From: Bradyrhizobium sp.
GTDB lineage: Bacteria; Pseudomonadota; Alphaproteobacteria; Rhizobiales; Xanthobacteraceae
Direction of reading: 5' to 3'
Length of the DNA: 64,000 nt
Assembly: GCF_030697065.1 (NCBI RefSeq)
Contig: NZ_JAUYQU010000114.1
Location: 1 to 64,000, forward strand
The translations under genes and the position numbers were made by a program. Shown in pieces: positions 7,850 to 16,035 of this stretch. The notes under the pieces were generated by a model, which worked only from the letters and a program-made list of their open reading frames with translations, was not told where the DNA came from and did no database searches. Every line of letters starts with the position of its first letter. Within the stretch, counting starts at the first letter, position 1.

Positions 7850-8314
7850 ATGGTTTGGAATTCGGTCGAAACGACTCGCCGCGAAGCGCTCACGCTCGCA
7901 TCAATGCTCGGATTTGCAGCCCTGCTCGCGCCGAAGATGTCCTTTGCGGACGAGCCGGCGGTCGCCGCGGAAATCAAGAAACTTTACGGCGACAAGAAAT
8001 TAGAGAGCGGCAAGATCAAGCTCGATGTGCCCGAAATCGCCGAAAACGGTCTCGTGGTGCCGGTCAACGTCGAGGTCGAGAGCCCGATGACCGATGCGGA
8101 TTACGTCAAGGCGGTGCATGTTTTTGCCGACGGCAATCCGCTGCCGGGTATCGTCAGCTACAAGTTTACGCCCGCCTGCGGCAAGGCTTCCGCCTCGACG
8201 CGGATGCGGTTGGCGCAAACCCAGAACATCGTTTGCATCGCTGAAATGTCGAATGGAAATCTCCACATGGCGAAGGCCAATGTGAAGGTGACTATTGGCG
8301 GCTGCGGCGGCTGA
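7850..8314 (+). CDS. soxY: SoxY sulfur-carrier subunit
   Basis: A 154-residue protein with a twin-arginine signal (TRREALTLASMLG, R10-R11) for export folded with SoxZ. It ends in GGCGG, the swinging arm whose cysteine carries the sulfur intermediates through the Sox cycle. An extra cysteine lies in FTPACGKAS. Ribosome site GGGAGG. First gene of the rightward soxYZBCD operon, followed 41 bases on by soxZ. Confidence 0.96.
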   Translation: MVWNSVETTRREALTLASMLGFAALLAPKMSFADEPAVAAEIKKLYGDKKLESGKIKLDVPEIAENGLVVPVNVEVESPMTDADYVKAVHVFADGNPLPGIVSYKFTPACGKASASTRMRLAQTQNIVCIAEMSNGNLHMAKANVKVTIGGCGG

Positions 8315-8355
8315 TCGGTCCCTCTCGAAGAAATTGAAATTGACAGGAATTCATC

Positions 8356-8688
8356 ATGTCCATCAAGCCAACCCCGCGCGTTCGCGTTCCGGCCCAGGTC
8401 AAGCCAGGCGAAATCTTTGAAATCAAGACCCTGATCTCGCACGAGATGGAATCGGGTCAGCGCAAGGACTCCGCCGGAAAAACCATCCCGCGCAAGATCA
8501 TCAACAAGTTCGTTGCTGAATTCAACGGCAAGACGGTGTTCGAAGCCGACTGGAATCCCGCGATTTCGGCCAACCCCTATCAGTCGTTCTTCTACAAGGC
8601 TGCCGAAAGCGGCGAGTTCACCTTCACCTGGAAGGATGATGACGGTTCGAACTACGTCTCCAAGAACAAGCTGACCGTCGCGGCCTGA
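8356..8688 (+). CDS. soxZ: SoxZ sulfur-carrier partner
   Basis: A 110-residue immunoglobulin-like protein beginning MSIKPTPRVRVPAQVKPGEI, with LISHEMESGQRKD and SFFYKAAESGEFTFTW segments typical of SoxZ. It has no signal and no cysteine, as expected for a partner exported as a complex with the Tat-targeted SoxY. SoxYZ is the substrate platform for SoxXA, SoxB and SoxCD. Confidence 0.95.
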   Translation: MSIKPTPRVRVPAQVKPGEIFEIKTLISHEMESGQRKDSAGKTIPRKIINKFVAEFNGKTVFEADWNPAISANPYQSFFYKAAESGEFTFTWKDDDGSNYVSKNKLTVAA

Positions 8689-8779
8689 TCTGCGGGCGTG
8701 ATGAAATTTGCCTGGAGCCAGGGAGGCATCGAGAGCCTCCCGGCAATGCTCTGAGCCCGAATGTAGCAAGGGTGGATCG

Positions 8780-10477
8780 ATGATATCGAGGCGGGAATTC
8801 CTGCAGGCGACGTCGGCTGCGTCGGCGTTGCTGATCGGCAGCGGGGTCGGCGAACTCGGGAGAGTGGCAGCCCAGCAGCGCCTGTCGCAGGCTGACATCA
8901 CGCGCTTCGACCCGTTGGGGACGGTCACGATTCTGCATGTGACGGACATCCACGCCCAGCTGATGCCGCTGCATTTCCGCGAGCCGTCCGTCAATCTCGG
9001 CGTGGGTGAAGTCAAGGGACTTCCGCCGCATCTTTCCGATGCGGAATTCCGCAAGTACTTCAAGATCGCAACCGGTTCAGCCGATGCCTTCGCGCTGACG
9101 TCCGACGACTTTGTGGCCATGGCGCGCAACTATGGCCGCATGGGCGGGATGGATCGCATCGCCGCCCTGATCGGGGCCGTGCGAGCCGAGCGCGGCGACG
9201 ACAAGGTGCTGTTGCTGGATGGCGGCGACACCTGGCAGGGCAGCTGGACTTCACTGCAGACCAAGGCGCAGGATATGGTCGACGTCATGTCGGCGCTGAA
9301 GGTCGATGCCATGGTCGGCCATTGGGAATTCACCTACGGCGCCGACCGCGTCAAGGAAATCGCCGACAAGGCGCCGTTCGCATTTCTGGCCCAGAATATC
9401 CGCGACAATGAATGGCAGGAACCGGTGTTCGAGGCCCGCAAGACGTTCGAGCGGGGTGGCGCGAAGATCGCCGTGATCGGCCAGGCATTGCCGCGCACCG
9501 CCGTTGCCAATCCGCGCTGGATGTTCCCGAAATGGGAGTTCGGCATCCGCGAAGAGGACATGCAAAAGCAGGTCAACGAGGCGCGGGCCGACGGCGCTTC
9601 GATCGTCGTGCTTCTTTCGCACAATGGCTTCGACGTCGATCGCAAGCTCGCCGGTCGCGTCAAGGGACTCGACGTCATATTGACCGCACATACCCATGAC
9701 GCGATGCCCGGCCTCATTCGCGTCGGCGATACCGTTCTGGTCGCCTCCGGTTCGCACGGCAAGTTTGTCTCGCGTCTCGACATCGAAGTGAAGGACAAGA
9801 AGGTTGCCGGCGTCCGTTTCAAGCTGATGCCTGTCTTTGCCGACGCCATCGCGCCCGATCCGGCGATGACCGCGCTGGTCGAGAAGGTGAGGGCGCCGTT
9901 CGCCAAGGATCTTGCGCGCACGATCGGCAAGACCGACTCCCTGCTCTACCGCCGCGGCAACTTCAACGGCACCTTCGACGATCTGATCTGCAACGCCATG
10001 CTCGCGGAGCGCGACGCCGAGATCGCGCTGTCGCCCGGTTTCCGCTGGGGAGGCACGTTGCTTCCCGGCGATACGATCACCTGGGAGCACGTCACCAACG
10101 CGACGGCGATCACCTATCCGAACTGCTATCGCAACCAGATGACCGGCGCGCAACTCAAGGAAATACTGGAAGATATTGCGGACAACATCTTCCACCCGGA
10201 TCCCTATTTCCAGGGCGGCGGCGACATGGTCCGGATCGGCGGGATGGGCTATGCGATCGATATCGCCCAGCCCGCGGGCTCGCGCATTTCGAAACTCACC
10301 CATCTGAAGTCGGGCCAGCCAATCGAGGCGTCGAAGGCCTATACGGTCGCGGGCTGGGCGAGCATCAACCAGAACACGCAAGGGCCGCCGATCTGGGATG
10401 TCGTTGCCGCCCACGTTTCAAGACTGGGCTCGGTGAACATCGCGCCGAACACGGCAGTCAAGGTCACGGGGATCTGA
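8780..10477 (+). CDS. soxB: SoxB thiosulfohydrolase
   Basis: A 565-residue enzyme with an N-terminal Tat signal (SRREFLQATSAASALL) and the calcineurin-like/5'-nucleotidase architecture. Dimanganese-site motifs are VTDIHAQL, DGGDTWQGS, the SoxB-specific GHWEFTYG (in place of GNHEF), LLSHNGFDVDRKL and LTAHTHDAMP. The C-terminal domain has SPGFRWGGTLLPGD. It hydrolyses the terminal sulfonate of SoxY-bound thiosulfate to sulfate. An upstream in-frame start gives a longer N-terminus that would hide the Tat signal, so 8780 is chosen. Confidence 0.95.
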   Translation: MISRREFLQATSAASALLIGSGVGELGRVAAQQRLSQADITRFDPLGTVTILHVTDIHAQLMPLHFREPSVNLGVGEVKGLPPHLSDAEFRKYFKIATGSADAFALTSDDFVAMARNYGRMGGMDRIAALIGAVRAERGDDKVLLLDGGDTWQGSWTSLQTKAQDMVDVMSALKVDAMVGHWEFTYGADRVKEIADKAPFAFLAQNIRDNEWQEPVFEARKTFERGGAKIAVIGQALPRTAVANPRWMFPKWEFGIREEDMQKQVNEARADGASIVVLLSHNGFDVDRKLAGRVKGLDVILTAHTHDAMPGLIRVGDTVLVASGSHGKFVSRLDIEVKDKKVAGVRFKLMPVFADAIAPDPAMTALVEKVRAPFAKDLARTIGKTDSLLYRRGNFNGTFDDLICNAMLAERDAEIALSPGFRWGGTLLPGDTITWEHVTNATAITYPNCYRNQMTGAQLKEILEDIADNIFHPDPYFQGGGDMVRIGGMGYAIDIAQPAGSRISKLTHLKSGQPIEASKAYTVAGWASINQNTQGPPIWDVVAAHVSRLGSVNIAPNTAVKVTGI

Positions 10478-10551
10478 AACGGGCGATGACGGTGCAATGT
10501 TGCGATTAACATATTCACGTATTGAGATAAATAGAGAGAAGGGATGCCCGC

Positions 10552-11832
10552 ATGAGTGACAAGCCGGCAGCGGATAGTCTCAATCGCCGTCGATTTCTTG
10601 CAGCCGCGGGGATCGCGGGCACGGGGGCGGCGCTTTCCGCCGCATCGGCCTTTGCCGCGGAGGGCGGCAAACCCGATCCCCTGATCACCGAGGTGCAGGA
10701 CTGGAATCGCTATCTTGGCGACGGGGTTCAATCCCGGCCATACGGCACGCCGTCGAAGTTCGAAAAGGATGTGGTGCGGCGCGACGTCCCGTGGCTGACG
10801 GCGTCACCGGAATCTTCGGTCAACTTCACGCCGCTGCACCGGCTGGACGGAATCATCACGCCGTCGGGACTTTGCTTCGAACGCCATCACGGCGGCATCG
10901 CCGAGATCGACCCGGCCGACCACCGACTGATGATCAACGGGCTGGTCGACAGGCCGCTCGTCTTCACCATGGAAGACATCAGGCGCATGCCGCGGGTGAA
11001 CAAGATCCATTTTCTCGAATGTGCAGCGAATTCCGGCATGGAGTGGCGGGGCGCGCAGCTCAACGGCTGTCAGTTCACGCACGGCATGATCCACAACGTG
11101 ATGTACACCGGTGTGCCGCTCAAGGTGTTGCTGGATGAGGCCGGACTGAAGCCGAATGCCAAATGGCTCATGCTGGAAGGTGCGGATGCCGCCGGAATGA
11201 ACCGGTCGCTGCCGATCGAGAAGGCGCTGAACGATGTCCTGATTGCATTTGCGATGAACGGCGAAGCGCTGCGGCCGGAGCAGGGCTATCCCCTGCGCGC
11301 GGTGATCCCGGGCTGGGAAGGCAATCTCTGGGTGAAGTGGCTGCGCCGGATCGAAGCCGGCGACCAGCCGTGGCAGACCCGCGAAGAAACCTCGAAATAC
11401 ACCGACCTGCTGGCCGACGGTCGCTCGCGCAGACACACATTCGTCATGGATGCGAAATCGGTGGTGACGAATCCGTCGCCACAGGCGCCGCTCAAACACA
11501 AGGGACGCAACGTCCTGACCGGCGTCGCCTGGTCCGGTCGCGGCACGGTCAAGCGGGTCGACGTGACTCTCGACGGCGCCCGTAACTGGCAGTCCGCGCG
11601 CATCGACGGTCCGGTGCTCGACAAGTCGCTGGTGCGCTTCTACGTCGATCTCGACTGGAATGGCCAGGAGATGATGATCCAGTCGCGCGCCATTGATTCG
11701 ACCGGCTACGTCCAGCCGACAAAGGAAGAACTGCGCAAGGTCAGGGGCGTCAATTCAATCTACCACAACAATGGCATTCAGACCTGGCTGGTGCGCACGG
11801 GCGGGGAGACCGAAAATGTCGAGATTGGCTAA
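10552..11832 (+). CDS. soxC: SoxC, molybdenum subunit of sulfane dehydrogenase
   Basis: A 426-residue sulfite-oxidase-family protein with a Tat signal (LNRRRFLAAAGIAGTG, about residues 10-36). The molybdenum-binding cysteine lies in KIHFLECAANSGMEW (C157). A C-terminal Mo-co dimerisation domain starts around residue 300. With SoxD it oxidises the sulfane sulfur on SoxY so that thiosulfate can be converted fully to sulfate without sulfur globules. Its end overlaps soxD by 17 bases, implying translational coupling. Confidence 0.93.
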   Translation: MSDKPAADSLNRRRFLAAAGIAGTGAALSAASAFAAEGGKPDPLITEVQDWNRYLGDGVQSRPYGTPSKFEKDVVRRDVPWLTASPESSVNFTPLHRLDGIITPSGLCFERHHGGIAEIDPADHRLMINGLVDRPLVFTMEDIRRMPRVNKIHFLECAANSGMEWRGAQLNGCQFTHGMIHNVMYTGVPLKVLLDEAGLKPNAKWLMLEGADAAGMNRSLPIEKALNDVLIAFAMNGEALRPEQGYPLRAVIPGWEGNLWVKWLRRIEAGDQPWQTREETSKYTDLLADGRSRRHTFVMDAKSVVTNPSPQAPLKHKGRNVLTGVAWSGRGTVKRVDVTLDGARNWQSARIDGPVLDKSLVRFYVDLDWNGQEMMIQSRAIDSTGYVQPTKEELRKVRGVNSIYHNNGIQTWLVRTGGETENVEIG

Positions 11833-12508
11833 AATCTTGCTCGCGGGCGTCCTTGGCGGGAGCCTGGCCGCGATGCCGGTCGTGGACGTCTCGGCGCAGC
11901 AGGTTGCCGCAAAGTCTTCCGCCAGGATCGGTCTCGGCCGGCCGGCATTGCCGGAGGAAATCAAGGCCTGGGACACCGACGTTCGGCCGGACGGCAAGGG
12001 CCTTCCGGTCGGAAAGGGCACGGTGAAAGAGGGCGACGTCTTGTTTCAGGAGAGATGCGCGTCCTGCCACGGCGAGTTCGGCCAGGGGGTCGGCCGATAC
12101 CCCGTGATCGCCGGCGGGTTAGGCACGCTGAAGGCGGACCGGCCGGACAAGACCGTTGGGTCGTTCTGGCCGGACGCTTCGACGGTATTCGACTACATCA
12201 AGCGCTCGATGCCATTCGGCAATGCGCAGTCCTTGACGGACGACGAGACCTACGCGCTGACTGCCTATATTCTCAATTTGAACGACGTTATCAAGGACGA
12301 GAACTTCGAACTGAACGAGAAGAATTTTGCATCTGTCAAAATGCCGAATGCGGCGGCATTCTATGGGGATGATCGCGAAACCGCTGAAAAGCACTTCTGG
12401 AAGAAGGATCCTTGCATGAAGGACTGTCGCGCAGCGCCCAAAGTGATCGGCCGGGCTGTTTCGGTCGACGTCACTCCCGACAGCAAAGCCGGGCCCAAGG
12501 TGGACTGA
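11816..12508 (+). CDS. soxD: SoxD, short monoheme cytochrome subunit
   Basis: A 230-residue periplasmic cytochrome with signal peptide (1-28) and one heme motif, CASCH (81-85). The Paracoccus SoxD is longer (about 380 residues) and diheme, so this is the compact form. A C-terminal segment contains two further cysteines (CMKDC) but no second CxxCH. It accepts electrons from SoxC and passes them to soluble cytochrome c. The start overlaps the end of soxC, and its TGA overlaps the next ATG by one base. Confidence 0.85.
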   Translation: MSRLAKILLAGVLGGSLAAMPVVDVSAQQVAAKSSARIGLGRPALPEEIKAWDTDVRPDGKGLPVGKGTVKEGDVLFQERCASCHGEFGQGVGRYPVIAGGLGTLKADRPDKTVGSFWPDASTVFDYIKRSMPFGNAQSLTDDETYALTAYILNLNDVIKDENFELNEKNFASVKMPNAAAFYGDDRETAEKHFWKKDPCMKDCRAAPKVIGRAVSVDVTPDSKAGPKVD

Positions 12509-12834
12509 TGGCATTGCCCCGTCTCCCGGCGATGTCGGTCGGCTTGTTGCTGGCAAGCGCATCCACCGGCGCCCCGGCTGGCGACCGTGAACTGGGTGAG
12601 TACCTGTCCGCCGAGTGCGTGACCTGCCATCAGATATCGGGCCATGAGACCGGCGCCGTGCCTCGGATCACCGGCTGGCCTGACGATCACTTTGTTGCGG
12701 TGATGAACGCTTACAAGGACAAGCACCGGGACAACCCAATCATGCAGACAATTGCTGGGCGGCTGGCGGCAGAGGAGATCGAAGCGCTCGCCGCCTATTT
12801 TGGTGCGGTGCAGTCGCAATCTGTCGCAAAATGA
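12508..12834 (+). CDS. fccA: Small monoheme cytochrome c, likely flavocytochrome c cytochrome subunit
   Basis: A 108-residue periplasmic cytochrome with a signal peptide (about 1-25) and a CVTCH heme site (37-41). The sequence after the heme (GAVPRITGW, MNAYKDKHRDNPIMQTIAGRLAAEEIEALAAYF) is like c553/c4-type and FccA domains. It overlaps soxD by one base and is followed by the FAD sulfide dehydrogenase gene, so it is most likely that enzyme's cytochrome subunit. It has one heme, where many FccA/SoxE proteins have two. Confidence 0.72.
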   Translation: MALPRLPAMSVGLLLASASTGAPAGDRELGEYLSAECVTCHQISGHETGAVPRITGWPDDHFVAVMNAYKDKHRDNPIMQTIAGRLAAEEIEALAAYFGAVQSQSVAK

Positions 12835-12963
12835 TGCGCCTGGATCACCCAGGCAAAGCCGGGGCGCAGGGAGTTCGAGTGAAAGTGAGATAGAATTCGC
12901 CGGCAAGAAGACCAACGCACTCGGATCGAAAAGTCGGGACGTCAAAACAAACGGGAGGGACCA

Positions 12964-14241
12964 ATGGACTTCAATCGAAGGCAATTGCTGACGGGGACTG
13001 CCGCGCTCGCCGGCACGATGATGCTCGGATCACCCGCGGTGCTCGCGCAAGCCAAGCCTCGGGTCGTCGTGATCGGTGGCGGTGCGGGCGGCACGACGGC
13101 CGCCAGATACATTGCCAAGGATAGCGCCGGCGCCATCGCGGTGACCCTGGTCGAGCCCAATGCCAATTATCAGACCTGCTTTCACAGCAACCTCTATCTC
13201 GGCGGGGTGCGCGACTACGCCTCCATCACGCACGAATACACCGCATTGACCAAGAACAACGGAATTGAACTCGTGCGCGATCGCGCCACGATGATCGACC
13301 GCGACAAGAAGGAAGTGGTTCTCGCCGGCGGCCGCCGGCTGCCCTACGACCGCCTCGTGGTGTCTCCGGGCATCGATCTGAAATACGATTCCGTTCCGGG
13401 ATGGTCGCAGGCGGCCGAAGAAGCGATGCCGCATGCCTGGAAACCGGGCGCCCAGACGCTGCTGCTGCGCAAGCGCCTCGATGCCGTCCCCAATGGCGGC
13501 GTGATCGTGATGATCGCCCCGCCGAATCCCTATCGCTGTCCGCCCGGCCCCTATGAGCGCGTCTCGATGATGGCCCATTCGTTGAAGGCCGCCGGCAAGG
13601 ACCGCTGCAAGATCTTCGTGATCGACCCGAAAGAAACTTTTTCCAAGCAGGGTCTGTTTCAGGAGGGGTGGGAAAAGCACTACAAGGGCATGGTCGAATG
13701 GCTCGGCCCGAAAGTCCATGACGGCGTAAAATCGGTCGATGCGGCGAGCGGTACGGTCGTGACCGGCTTTGAGACCTACAAGAATGCCGCGCTGGTCAAC
13801 GTCATCCCGGCGCAAATGGCCGGAGCGATCGCACGGGATTCGGGGCTGGCGAATGCGAGCGGGTTCTGCGCGATCGATCCTTCCAGCATGAAGTCGGCGG
13901 TCGATGCCAATATCTACGTGCTCGGCGACGCCTGCATCGCGGGCGACATGCCGAAGTCGGCATTCTCCGCCAACAGCCAGGCCAAGGTCGCGGCCATGAT
14001 GATCAGAGGCGAGCTTGTCGCTGCGCGGACCTTCCCGGCCCGCTACACCAACACCTGCTGGAGCCTGATCGATACCGACGATTGCGTGAAAGTCGGGGGC
14101 GCCTACGAGGCCAAGGACGGCAAGATTGCGGCATCCTCGACCTTCGTTTCTAAGACCGGCGAAACGGCGGAACTGCGCAAACAGCAGCAGGCTGAGAACA
14201 TGGGATGGTATGCCGGCATCACGGCCGACATGCTGGGGTGA
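12964..14241 (+). CDS. fccB: Flavocytochrome c sulfide dehydrogenase flavoprotein
   Basis: A 425-residue FAD protein of the FccB/SoxF family with a Tat signal (DFNRRQLLTGTAALAGT) and a VVVIGGGAGG dinucleotide fold (34-43). C72 in NYQTCFHSN corresponds, after about 30 signal residues, to Cys42, the covalent FAD attachment site in Allochromatium FccB. The redox pair is C192 (PYRCPPGPYERV) and C365 (YTNTCWSL). It oxidises sulfide, or a SoxY-related species, in the periplasm and donates to the partner cytochrome. It lies 129 bases after that gene. Confidence 0.88.
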   Translation: MDFNRRQLLTGTAALAGTMMLGSPAVLAQAKPRVVVIGGGAGGTTAARYIAKDSAGAIAVTLVEPNANYQTCFHSNLYLGGVRDYASITHEYTALTKNNGIELVRDRATMIDRDKKEVVLAGGRRLPYDRLVVSPGIDLKYDSVPGWSQAAEEAMPHAWKPGAQTLLLRKRLDAVPNGGVIVMIAPPNPYRCPPGPYERVSMMAHSLKAAGKDRCKIFVIDPKETFSKQGLFQEGWEKHYKGMVEWLGPKVHDGVKSVDAASGTVVTGFETYKNAALVNVIPAQMAGAIARDSGLANASGFCAIDPSSMKSAVDANIYVLGDACIAGDMPKSAFSANSQAKVAAMMIRGELVAARTFPARYTNTCWSLIDTDDCVKVGGAYEAKDGKIAASSTFVSKTGETAELRKQQQAENMGWYAGITADMLG

Positions 14242-14343
14242 TCCACTCCTGACGCTTTCGGCGGGCTGAATTCGTTACCGCGGATTTGGCCCGCGATTGC
14301 GGCTGCGAGCAGCCAACGCATTTTGAAGAAAGGTTGAAGAGGA

Positions 14344-14733
14344 ATGTTCTTTCGTTTGTTTCTGGCAGCGGCATTTTCTGTCGCTGCGGTCTGTGCGGCC
14401 AACGCACAGGACGTTGCCGCCGGCGAAAAATCGTTCAACAAGTGCCGCGCCTGTCATCAGGTTGGCGAGACCGCAAAGAACATCATTGGTCCGGTGCTGA
14501 ACGGGTTGTTCGGCCGAAAGACCGGGACGATCGACGGTTACAATTATTCAGAGGCGAACCGGAATTCCGGACTGGTCTGGGATGAGGCGGTGTTTGCGGA
14601 ATATATCAAGGACCCAAAGGCGAAAATTCCGGGAACGAAAATGATGTTTTCCGGCATCAAGGGCGAACAGGAAATCAAGGACCTGACCGCGTTCCTCAAG
14701 CAATTCGGCAAGGACGGAAAGAAGGCGAACTGA
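14344..14733 (+). CDS. Soluble cytochrome c (class I, c2/c550-like)
   Basis: A 129-residue periplasmic protein with signal peptide (1-21, ANAQD) and a classic class I cytochrome c fold: CRACH heme site near residue 35, GPVLNGLFGRKTGT, YNYSEANRNSG and a methionine ligand in IPGTKMMFSGIK. It is the last gene before a strong hairpin and is the probable electron acceptor for SoxXA, SoxCD and the flavocytochrome, passing electrons on to terminal oxidases. Confidence 0.88.
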   Translation: MFFRLFLAAAFSVAAVCAANAQDVAAGEKSFNKCRACHQVGETAKNIIGPVLNGLFGRKTGTIDGYNYSEANRNSGLVWDEAVFAEYIKDPKAKIPGTKMMFSGIKGEQEIKDLTAFLKQFGKDGKKAN

Positions 14734-14769
14734 GTCCGTACAGCCTGCTGACAGGACTCTCGCGATACA

Positions 14770-14796
14770 GATCCTCGCCGCAGGTAGGCGAGGATC
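14770..14796 (+). terminator. Hairpin after the sox operon
   Basis: Perfect 10-base-pair stem GATCCTCGCC/GGCGAGGATC with a 7-base loop, 37 bases after the cytochrome stop. It lacks a clear U-run, so termination strength is uncertain. Confidence 0.6.
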
Positions 14797-14916
14797 GGCG
14801 AGATTGGATTGCGCGGGATCAATGACGGGGCGATCGCGGTCAGCGATAGTCTCGCAAAATTTCCCTTATGCGTTTTTGCCCGGCTCCATGAACGCCGGGC
14901 AAAGGGACGGACAGCC

Positions 14917-16020
14917 TTGAACCTGGAATCGTTGATGGAGCTGGTCGGCGAAGCGGTGGTGCTTGCCGTGGGCGGGCTGCTTGTCGGAGCGTTTTTTGGT
15001 GCCTTTGCGCAGCTGAGCAAATTCTGCCTGCGCTCCGCGGTGATCGAGTTTTCGAGCGGATTGCTCGGATCGAAAGTCGCCATCTGGTTGCTGACGTTTT
15101 CCGCAGCGGTGGTGGGGACCCAGGCCTCGATTGGCCTGGGTCTGCTCGACGTCGACGGAGTCCGTCAGCTTGCGGCCCGTGGCAGCCTTTCCGGCAGCAT
15201 CATCGGAGGTCTGCTGTTCGGTGCCGGCATGATTCTGGCACGGGGTTGCGCGAGCCGCCTGCTGGTTCTCTCGGCGACGGGAAACCTGCGCGCGCTGGTA
15301 TCCGGACTGGTGTTGACGGTGGTGGCGCAGGCCTCGTTGAGGGGCGCTCTCTCACCGGCCAGGGAAGCGCTCTCGGAATTGTGGACGGTCGAGGGTGGGG
15401 CCTCGCGCAACCTCCTCACGTTGCTGAACGCAGGTCCGGTGGCGGGGGTTTGTCTCGGCGCCTTGGGGTTAGGTCTGGCCTTGTGGCTGGCGCGGCGCGC
15501 CCGTATCGGTGTTCCCGTTGCAGGCAGTGCGCTTGGCGTGGGGCTCACGGTCGCCGCGGGCTGGCTGTTTACGTTCCGCATATCCCAGGTTTCGTTCTCC
15601 GGGCCCCAGGTCAAGAGTATCAGCTTCACCGGACCGTCGGCCGATACGTTGATGGGCCTGATCAACTCACCGACCATGCCGCTGGGATTCGATACCGGGC
15701 TGGTCCCGGGTGTCTTTGCCGGTTCGATGCTCGCGGCCTTGATGGTCCGCGAATGGAAGGTTCAGGGATTTCACGATGGCCCCAGCATGGGGCGTCATCT
15801 GTTTGGCGCGTCCCTGATGGGCTTTGGCGGCATGCTCGCCGGCGGATGTGCCGTTGGAGCGGGTGTCACAGGAGGGGCGATCTTTGCTTTAACGGCATGG
15901 ATCGCGCTGGCTGCCATGTGGGCGGGAGCGCTTGCGACGCACCAGCTCGTTGACGGGAATCTGACGAATCCGGCCGTGTCAGCGGCTCGGCAGCCTGGCA
16001 AGACGTCACCACCCCGATGA
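14917..16020 (+). CDS. YeeE/YedE-family sulfur-compound transporter (second copy)
   Basis: A 367-residue membrane protein of the same family as 2181-3290, with two repeated halves and the conserved cysteine motifs GAGMILARGCASR and GFGGMLAGGCAVGAG. The TTG at 14917 is preceded by AAAGGGACGG and gives MNLESLMELVGEA; an ATG six codons later (14935) is also possible. It follows the putative sox-operon hairpin, so may have its own promoter or depend on read-through. A role in thiosulfate or sulfite uptake is inferred from family and context. Confidence 0.78.
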   Translation: MNLESLMELVGEAVVLAVGGLLVGAFFGAFAQLSKFCLRSAVIEFSSGLLGSKVAIWLLTFSAAVVGTQASIGLGLLDVDGVRQLAARGSLSGSIIGGLLFGAGMILARGCASRLLVLSATGNLRALVSGLVLTVVAQASLRGALSPAREALSELWTVEGGASRNLLTLLNAGPVAGVCLGALGLGLALWLARRARIGVPVAGSALGVGLTVAAGWLFTFRISQVSFSGPQVKSISFTGPSADTLMGLINSPTMPLGFDTGLVPGVFAGSMLAALMVREWKVQGFHDGPSMGRHLFGASLMGFGGMLAGGCAVGAGVTGGAIFALTAWIALAAMWAGALATHQLVDGNLTNPAVSAARQPGKTSPPR

Positions 16021-16035
16021 CGCGGTCGCCGGCGA

